Source: Clostridia bacterium (GTDB lineage: Bacteria > Bacillota_A > Clostridia > Oscillospirales > CAG-272). Taken from it: a DNA stretch of 62,638 nt. Below the pieces are notes generated by a model. The model did not search any database. It was not told where the DNA came from and worked only from the letters and a program-made list of their open reading frames with translations. Positions 55,298 to 60,053 of the stretch are shown piece by piece (position 1 is the stretch's first letter; every line of letters starts with the position of its first letter). The position numbers were made by a program, and so were the translations under genes. Location: positions 1-62,638 of the forward strand of contig JAFTKI010000005.1 in assembly GCA_017453335.1 (NCBI GenBank), in the 5' to 3' direction.

Positions 55298-57007
55298 TTA
55301 TTGGACAATAATTTTACCGTTTTCAATGACGATATTGTTTATTGAACCATAATTGCTATCTTTGATTGCATTAGGTTCGTAAGATATTTCAATATCATAA
55401 GAACCCACGGGTGCGGAACTACTTACAGTAAATTTCAAGGTCAAGATTACACCATCTTCATAATCTTCTTCCTCAAGTTCCATAGTGTCCATAACGAAGT
55501 TACAACCATCTACGAACTGTCCGGGCTTCGTAAGTGCGTGCGAATACAACGCCGCACCTTTAGATGCATTTGTTAACGTCAAAGCAACATCATCATAATT
55601 CAATTTCAAAACCATTCCAAGCATTCCTGGATTATTTTCGATAGATACCGTAACAACAACATCGGTACTTCCCGCATAGGTTGTGGTGGTTGATACAACG
55701 AACTTAGGAGGTTCATTATATTGTGCAGTAATGATAAGATCACTTGTTACATTCGTGTAGCTCTCACTCCAACCAATAAACGTGTATCCTTCTCTTGTAG
55801 GCTCAGCGGGAGCAGTTGCGCTCATACCGCTTTCAACCGTTTCGGTTTTCAGCACCGTTCCGTCATAGTCCACAAAAGTAACGGTAAAGGTCTCCACGGC
55901 AGGCTCGTTGAAATGCATGGTAGCATTCAAAATGGGGTCATTGTTTGCCGCAATGCTAACCTTGTTGTTCCACTCTTCCTCGGTGCCGTCATAATAAACA
56001 TCGGTCAAGGAAGTACAATTATTGAAAGCTCGTCTTGCGATATCCTCGATTGTGCTCGGAAAAGATACGCTGGTAATCGCCTCACCCGCGAAAGCAGGAC
56101 TGTCAATACCGATTACGGTATCATTATCAGGAGATACGGGGGGAATGACAAGCGCGGTGTCATTGCAATCGCCCATACCGACAACGTAGCAAGTACCGTC
56201 GCCGTTACTGTCAAATTCCAAACCGCTGGAATACTTCACGTATACAGGCGTATAAACTTCATTTGCATTCCCAACGGTCAATTCATATGTAGCTGTTGTT
56301 GCGACCTTGTTGTTCTTGCTGTCTGCCCAGTAAGAGAAGGTTGCACCTTCTGTGTCGGTAACTGGAGTGGTCATCGTTACCTTGTCACCGGGAAGATACA
56401 AGCCGTGTGTGCAGCCGTCATCCAGCACTCCCGCAGTCAGCTTAACCTGATACCAATCGGCGGTGGCAAGTCTATCTACCTTGTAATCGTCCAGATATTT
56501 TTGTGCCGCCGCACCGTATGCGAGCATATGAGTCAGCATTTCCTTGAGTTCTGTATCAGTAGATTCTGTTGCGGTCTTGCCAAGCTTGTTGTAGGCATAC
56601 TGGAGAATGCTATACTTGTTGACCTCGCTGTAATAGTCAACGCCATCTACCTGTGAATAAGCGCGGGCATAGACCACATCGGTCATCTGCTTTGCAGTCA
56701 ATTCAGTATAGTCGAAGATCATGTGTGATACGCCGTTGATATCCTCGGTATAATATTCTGTAATTTCGTCATCATGTGTACCAACGGAATATTCCGCTTC
56801 GGGAGAAGTCCAAATCAGAATTTTCACATCAGACACATTGGATTTTACAGCATACTTAATGCAAACCGAATCACGGAAGGACAGATTGCAATATGCTATG
56901 CTTAGTTCGGGTGTTGGTGATGCCGCGCCTGTCATAATAACAAAGGTACTCAAAGCACCAATGATCAGTGCAAGAGTGAGCGTTAAAGCAATGATTCTTT
57001 TTTTCAT
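55298..57007 (-). CDS. Secreted protein with LRR_5, InlB-type repeat and C-terminal cohesin
   Basis: A 569-residue exported protein with a signal peptide (MKKRIIALTLTLALIIGALSTFVI). The N-terminal 280 residues form an unnamed region frequent in clostridial surface proteins. Then come a single LRR_5 unit (AFAGEAITSVSFPSTIEDIARRAF, about 300-340), one InlB B-repeat (FTVTFVDYDGTVLKTETV...GYTFIGW, about 370-430) and a cohesin-type domain to the C-terminus (AGSTDVVVTVSIENNPGMLGMVLKLNYDD, about 436-569). No dockerin or sortase motif. The cohesin parallels the one in the giant protein downstream, which ends in a dockerin. It is second in the leftward operon behind the invertible switch, 23 bases after the peptide gene. 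Confidence 0.85.
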   Translation of the reverse strand: MKKRIIALTLTLALIIGALSTFVIMTGAASPTPELSIAYCNLSFRDSVCIKYAVKSNVSDVKILIWTSPEAEYSVGTHDDEITEYYTEDINGVSHMIFDYTELTAKQMTDVVYARAYSQVDGVDYYSEVNKYSILQYAYNKLGKTATESTDTELKEMLTHMLAYGAAAQKYLDDYKVDRLATADWYQVKLTAGVLDDGCTHGLYLPGDKVTMTTPVTDTEGATFSYWADSKNNKVATTATYELTVGNANEVYTPVYVKYSSGLEFDSNGDGTCYVVGMGDCNDTALVIPPVSPDNDTVIGIDSPAFAGEAITSVSFPSTIEDIARRAFNNCTSLTDVYYDGTEEEWNNKVSIAANNDPILNATMHFNEPAVETFTVTFVDYDGTVLKTETVESGMSATAPAEPTREGYTFIGWSESYTNVTSDLIITAQYNEPPKFVVSTTTTYAGSTDVVVTVSIENNPGMLGMVLKLNYDDVALTLTNASKGAALYSHALTKPGQFVDGCNFVMDTMELEEEDYEDGVILTLKFTVSSSAPVGSYDIEISYEPNAIKDSNYGSINNIVIENGKIIVQ

Positions 57008-57030
57008 GTTGTTTCTCCTTCGTTAAAATA

Positions 57031-57186
57031 CTAAACTGTTGGTTGAGGGTCCCATTCGCCTTGATCTTCGTCACCATTTCCCGATGTGGTTATAATATCC
57101 GCACAGGAAAATTGAATGATATCAATTTGGGGTTCTTCATACATCACTTTGTGAATGATGTGTTGGTGGTTTTTTGTTTGCTTCAT
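57031..57186 (-). CDS. 51-residue acidic peptide, first gene of the switchable operon
   Basis: A short gene with an ideal ribosome site (AGGAGG, seven bases before the ATG at 57186). The peptide starts MKQTKNHQHIIHKVMYEEP, has the core IDIIQFSCADIITTSG and a D/E/W-rich end (GDEDQGEWDP). Short proteins with this layout (a P-x-I/E-I-I core, D-I-I-T-T-S-G, acidic Gly/Trp tail) occur beside secreted protein genes in gut Clostridia. No signal peptide is seen. It lies only 30 bases from the left inverted repeat, so it is the first gene reached if the promoter is flipped. Function unknown; it may be a secreted or modified peptide or a regulator. Confidence 0.8.
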   Translation of the reverse strand: MKQTKNHQHIIHKVMYEEPQIDIIQFSCADIITTSGNGDEDQGEWDPQPTV

Positions 57187-57215
57187 TTTGTGTCCTCCTA
57201 AAAAGCAGTGTTTTT

Positions 57216-57239
57216 ACCACATAATTGTCCTTATGTGGT
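57216..57239 (+). repeat. Left inverted repeat / recombination site
   Basis: Arms ACCACATAA and TTATGTGGT flank the central TTGTCC. The symmetry extends three bases further on each side (TTT...AAA), giving 12-bp arms around a 6-bp centre, the geometry of tyrosine recombinase crossover sites such as dif. Confidence 0.88.
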
Positions 57240-57250
57240 AAATTGGAGGT

Positions 57251-57283
57251 AAAAAATTAAAACGCACACCTCAAAAAAGTGCG
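57251..57283 (-). terminator. Terminator inside the invertible segment
   Basis: On the minus strand a CGCAC / GTGCG stem is followed by TTTTAATTTTTT. In the present orientation it stops leftward transcripts, such as run-on from the recombinase gene, before the surface operon. Confidence 0.65.
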
Positions 57284-57291
57284 CTCAATAA

Positions 57292-57321
57292 GACCAATGA
57301 AAATTTTGTTCTTCATTGGTC
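57292..57321. repeat. 10-bp hairpin inside the invertible segment
   Basis: GACCAATGAA and TTCATTGGTC pair perfectly around a 10-base loop. It may be a second terminator, with the T tract following rightward, or an insulating structure. Confidence 0.65.
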
Positions 57322-57383
57322 AGTTTTGCCATGCCGTTTTTTATAAATTTTCCTGTTGAATCATCTTTTTTGGCGCAAAAATA

Positions 57384-57412
57384 TTGACATTGGCACGGTT
57401 TTGTAGTATAAT
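57384..57412 (+). promoter_or_regulatory. Consensus promoter inside the invertible segment
   Basis: Perfect TTGACA at 57384-57389 and TATAAT at 57407-57412 with a 17-base spacer. As placed, transcription begins near 57419, crosses the right repeat and runs antisense into the recombinase gene. Confidence 0.9.
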
Positions 57413-57435
57413 TTACTATGTAGAGTTATCTCGAC

Positions 57436-57459
57436 ACCACATAAGGACAATTATGTGGT
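57436..57459 (-). repeat. Right inverted repeat / recombination site
   Basis: The exact reverse complement of the left repeat over 24 bp: arms ACCACATAA and TTATGTGGT, centre GGACAA. The non-palindromic centre gives the site a direction, so recombination with the left site inverts the DNA between them. Confidence 0.88.
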
Positions 57460-57479
57460 TCTTTTCTTTCTGCCTCTAA

Positions 57480-58319
57480 TCAACATCGCAAAAGTCCCAG
57501 CTTTTGAATCTGCCTACGGTGTATCTCACCTGTTTCCATCGTGTATATTCTTGTTGTGTTTACGCTACTGTGACCGAGGATGTCAGCCAAGCGCACGATG
57601 TCCTTTTGCAAACTGTAATAAGTGCGCGCGAAAAGGTGACGGAGGTTGTGCGGAAAGACTTTCTTCTCCGACACCTTCGCCGCCTTGCATAGTTTTTTCA
57701 TATCACTCCAAATATTCGATCTGTCAAGCGGATTGCCGTTCTTTGTTATAAACACGGCGCCGCTTTTTATTTTTTGTTCCTTGATATATTGCTTCAGAAT
57801 TTGACAAAGCTGCTTGGGCAAAAACACCTGTCTGCGCTTGCCTTTGCAGTTAATCTCAGCAACACCGCGTGATATTGCTTCTACGGTAATATAACGCACT
57901 TCGGATACACGAATTCCCGTGGAGCAGATTGTCTGCATTAACAGATAAAGGCGCTCGTTTTTCTTTTGCCTTGCCGCTTGTAAAAGACGGTCGTACTCGG
58001 ATTTGGTTAATTCTTTGTCCGTGGATGCGAATATTTGTTTTTGAATTTTAAGATTTTTCACTCTTAAATCGTACCACTCCATAAAATTGAAAAAGCTATT
58101 AAGTGATGATAACGCGGCATTCACACTCGCAGGGGCGTAATGCTCACAAAGATAGGATTTATAAGCAAGAACCGCCGTTTTACATAGTTCTTGCTCGCCA
58201 AGCCATATTTGAAATACACCCACATCGTGCAGATACTTGTTGACGGTTGCCGCCGCCTTTTCCTCGTTAATCAGATAGTCATTGAATGATTTTATTATTT
58301 CGGTTGTTATTTTTCTCAT
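57480..58319 (-). CDS. Tyrosine recombinase, probable inverter of the adjacent promoter
   Basis: A complete 279-residue XerD-like recombinase: N-terminal SAM-like core-binding domain (about 1-90) and catalytic domain with the first Arg in CSTGIRVSEV, then Lys in CKGKRRQVF, HNLRHLFAR (His-x-x-Arg), LGHSS (His) and the Tyr in TTRIYT. It ends EIHRRQIQKLGLLRC. There is no excisionase or relaxase beside it. GGAGG lies ten bases before the ATG. Its 3' end is 20 bases from the right inverted repeat. Small stand-alone recombinases of this sort act as inverters of nearby promoters. It could alternatively belong to an integrated element. Confidence 0.92.
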   Translation of the reverse strand: MRKITTEIIKSFNDYLINEEKAAATVNKYLHDVGVFQIWLGEQELCKTAVLAYKSYLCEHYAPASVNAALSSLNSFFNFMEWYDLRVKNLKIQKQIFASTDKELTKSEYDRLLQAARQKKNERLYLLMQTICSTGIRVSEVRYITVEAISRGVAEINCKGKRRQVFLPKQLCQILKQYIKEQKIKSGAVFITKNGNPLDRSNIWSDMKKLCKAAKVSEKKVFPHNLRHLFARTYYSLQKDIVRLADILGHSSVNTTRIYTMETGEIHRRQIQKLGLLRC

Positions 58320-58338
58320 ATTCTATCATCCTCCTTCT

Positions 58339-58364
58339 ACCTAATTATTTTAACACGATTAGGT
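58339..58364. promoter_or_regulatory. Inverted repeat upstream of the recombinase gene
   Basis: ACCTAAT at 58339-58345 and ATTAGGT at 58358-58364 form a 7-bp inverted repeat 20 bases before the recombinase start. It may be an operator. No clear promoter is seen here. Confidence 0.5.
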
Positions 58365-58455
58365 GAATATATTTACTAACACGTTTATTGTAATAAAATC
58401 AATAGCATCAAAAGAATCCTTGGATCGTATCCTGCGGATTGATTACATTTTATTT

Positions 58456-58734
58456 TTACTTCGTACCGTCCAAAGAATTTTGCATTTCGCACATTATCTT
58501 CGCACCCAATTTGAAAGCGTATGTAAAGATGGCTTCCTCAGCATAACTCGCGTACTCGCTCCAACAATCGTCGAATTTCTCGAAGATTTCCTTTTGTTCA
58601 TCGTTCAAGGTTTTGAGCAAATCATCGTGATACCGAGCCATATATTCCATAAGCTCTTTTATTTCGGGAGAGTTGTTGCGGCTATCGGTCTGAGGGCAGA
58701 TGTTTCCGTGCCATAGCTCTTTTATCACACTCAT
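58456..58734 (-). CDS. Small helical protein (DUF6809-like)
   Basis: A 92-residue protein, mostly helical and acidic: IKELWHGNICPQ near the start, then EIKELMEYMARYHDDLLKTL and FEKFDDCWSEYAS. Proteins of this pattern are carried by integrative elements of Firmicutes, often beside TnpV-type genes. Its start overlaps the end of the TnpV gene by four bases (ATGA), so the two are coupled. Function unknown. Confidence 0.75.
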   Translation of the reverse strand: MSVIKELWHGNICPQTDSRNNSPEIKELMEYMARYHDDLLKTLNDEQKEIFEKFDDCWSEYASYAEEAIFTYAFKLGAKIMCEMQNSLDGTK

Positions 58735-59096
58735 ATGTACACCACCGCCCGCAAGACGATTTCTTCCGCGCTCGCCTTAATGTTGTTCATCTCAGCAACC
58801 CAACGAAGCGTATCGTGAGCCTTTAATTTCTCGTCAATACCTCTTTCGGCGGCAAGTCGGGCGATGATGCTTTCCACCAATGTTTTTGCTTCAACGTCGA
58901 TCTCATAGAGCCGTTGATTGAGCGCACCTTCCGAGAGAAGATTGGTGTAACGCCCTTTGCGATGCGCTTTGAGATATTCGAGGTGCAATCTTCCGTACTT
59001 GCCGATCTCCTTTTGTTCGGGGAGTTCAAGCAGGGGGTAATATTGCTCACCTCTGAGTTCATAGGTAATTCCGTTTTGTTCAATGTACTTTTTCAT
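58731..59096 (-). CDS. TnpV-like transposon-encoded protein
   Basis: A 121-residue protein from the ATG at 59096 (MKKYIEQNGITYELRGEQYYPLLELP), with GKYGRLHLEYLKAHRKGRYTNLLSEG in the middle, matching the TnpV family found on Firmicutes transposons and conjugative elements. Its role is unknown. It is coupled to the DUF6809-like gene. An upstream frame of 20 codons lacks a ribosome site. Confidence 0.82.
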   Translation of the reverse strand: MKKYIEQNGITYELRGEQYYPLLELPEQKEIGKYGRLHLEYLKAHRKGRYTNLLSEGALNQRLYEIDVEAKTLVESIIARLAAERGIDEKLKAHDTLRWVAEMNNIKASAEEIVLRAVVYI

Positions 59097-59167
59097 ATAT
59101 TGCACCGTTCTTTCCTTTGGTGCTTTAAGTGTACTACATAGGTGAAAATACTGCAAATGTACCGATT

Positions 59168-59207
59168 AAAAAATACGAGAAACGTCCTTAAACGCTCTCG
59201 TATTTTT
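59168..59207. terminator. Terminator of the RDR-like polymerase transcript
   Basis: AAATACGAGA and TCTCGTATTT form a 10-bp stem with A and T runs at the ends. It lies just after the stop of the leftward gene at 59214. Confidence 0.88.
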
Positions 59208-59213
59208 TGTTTT

Positions 59214-60053
59214 TTAGATGTTTAATTTCACGCGGCTCACACCATTGCTCACCTCACGCGAAAGTATGGTAGCAGGGATTTTGCTGAGCCATTTTTTGCT
59301 GAAATTCGTATTGCCGTAATAGCAATCGAAATTGGCAATCGGGAGAACAACCCAATCGGTGTCGGTAGGCTTGTTTGCTTCGCAATAGGCAACAACATCG
59401 CATACGACTTCAAACGGAACACCGCCGAGGTCAAGCGCGGCAATAGCGTTTTCTCTTTCGGGCGGTAAAATATATTCATCGGTTCGTAGTGCGCCAAGCT
59501 CCAAGGCGTCGGCAAGTATATCGTCGAAACGCAACGCCCACGCGGCTTTCGTGTTAAGTGCGAAGATCGGCACTTGCAACTGCCGCGCCTTCTTTTTCCA
59601 CTCGGTCTTAAAGCCTTTTGAAATCAAAGCGACGGTCGTTTTTGCCTTTTCATTTACGGCATCGGGGGTCTTTTTTACAAACTTCACGATATTCTGCACG
59701 TGGCGGTAATACCATCCCTCTCCCTTGGCATTCACAAGTTCGGGAAAGTCCGAGGATAGCGCGCAGAAGTTGGTGAACGGCTCGCCCTCGTTTTTATCGG
59801 GAATACTGCACCAAGCACAAAGAGCGTTTCGCGCATATTCCACGCGCTCGTATGGATTGCCCGTGCATAAGCTACCGTCTTGATTGTGGAACAAATATCC
59901 GCGAGCAATTATAGTCAGTATTCTGCCGAAGCCCTCAAAGTCGGTTATGGTCTTGAACGTGAATCTGCCAATATAGGAGAGGTCGTGCTTGCTTGCGGCG
60001 GAATAGGTCGGCTTCTTGATATATGCTTGAAATTCTAACCACTCGTTCGTCAT
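59214..60053 (-). CDS. Unknown protein translationally coupled to the RDR-like polymerase
   Basis: A 279-residue soluble protein. I see no known domain. Notable stretches are MTNEWLEFQAYIKKPTYSA at the start, a middle with RQLQVPIFALNTKAAWALRF, and VVCDVVAYCEANKPTDTDWVVLP. The ATG at 60053 follows GGAGG and overlaps the stop of the polymerase gene by four bases (ATGA), so the two are made together and may act together. It has a Cys pair in ALCAWCS but no full metal site. A terminator follows. Confidence 0.8.
   Translation of the reverse strand: MTNEWLEFQAYIKKPTYSAASKHDLSYIGRFTFKTITDFEGFGRILTIIARGYLFHNQDGSLCTGNPYERVEYARNALCAWCSIPDKNEGEPFTNFCALSSDFPELVNAKGEGWYYRHVQNIVKFVKKTPDAVNEKAKTTVALISKGFKTEWKKKARQLQVPIFALNTKAAWALRFDDILADALELGALRTDEYILPPERENAIAALDLGGVPFEVVCDVVAYCEANKPTDTDWVVLPIANFDCYYGNTNFSKKWLSKIPATILSREVSNGVSRVKLNI

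Larger units (their letters stand above)
57216..57459. promoter_or_regulatory. Invertible promoter segment (inverton), present in OFF orientation
   Basis: A 244-bp segment bounded by perfect 24-bp inverted repeats (57216-57239 and 57436-57459). Inside, at the right end, is a consensus promoter pointing right; at the left end a terminator points left. The leftward surface operon begins 30 bases beyond the left repeat and has no other promoter. Inversion would turn the promoter toward it and give a leader of about 70 bases. A tyrosine recombinase gene stands 20 bases to the right. The layout is that of phase-variation switches in gut bacteria. Confidence 0.85.

Noticed and set aside
57455..57751. 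A 98-codon open frame reading right from the inverton promoter
   Set aside because: It lies wholly antisense to the catalytic part of the recombinase, lacks a ribosome site and has no recognisable sequence.
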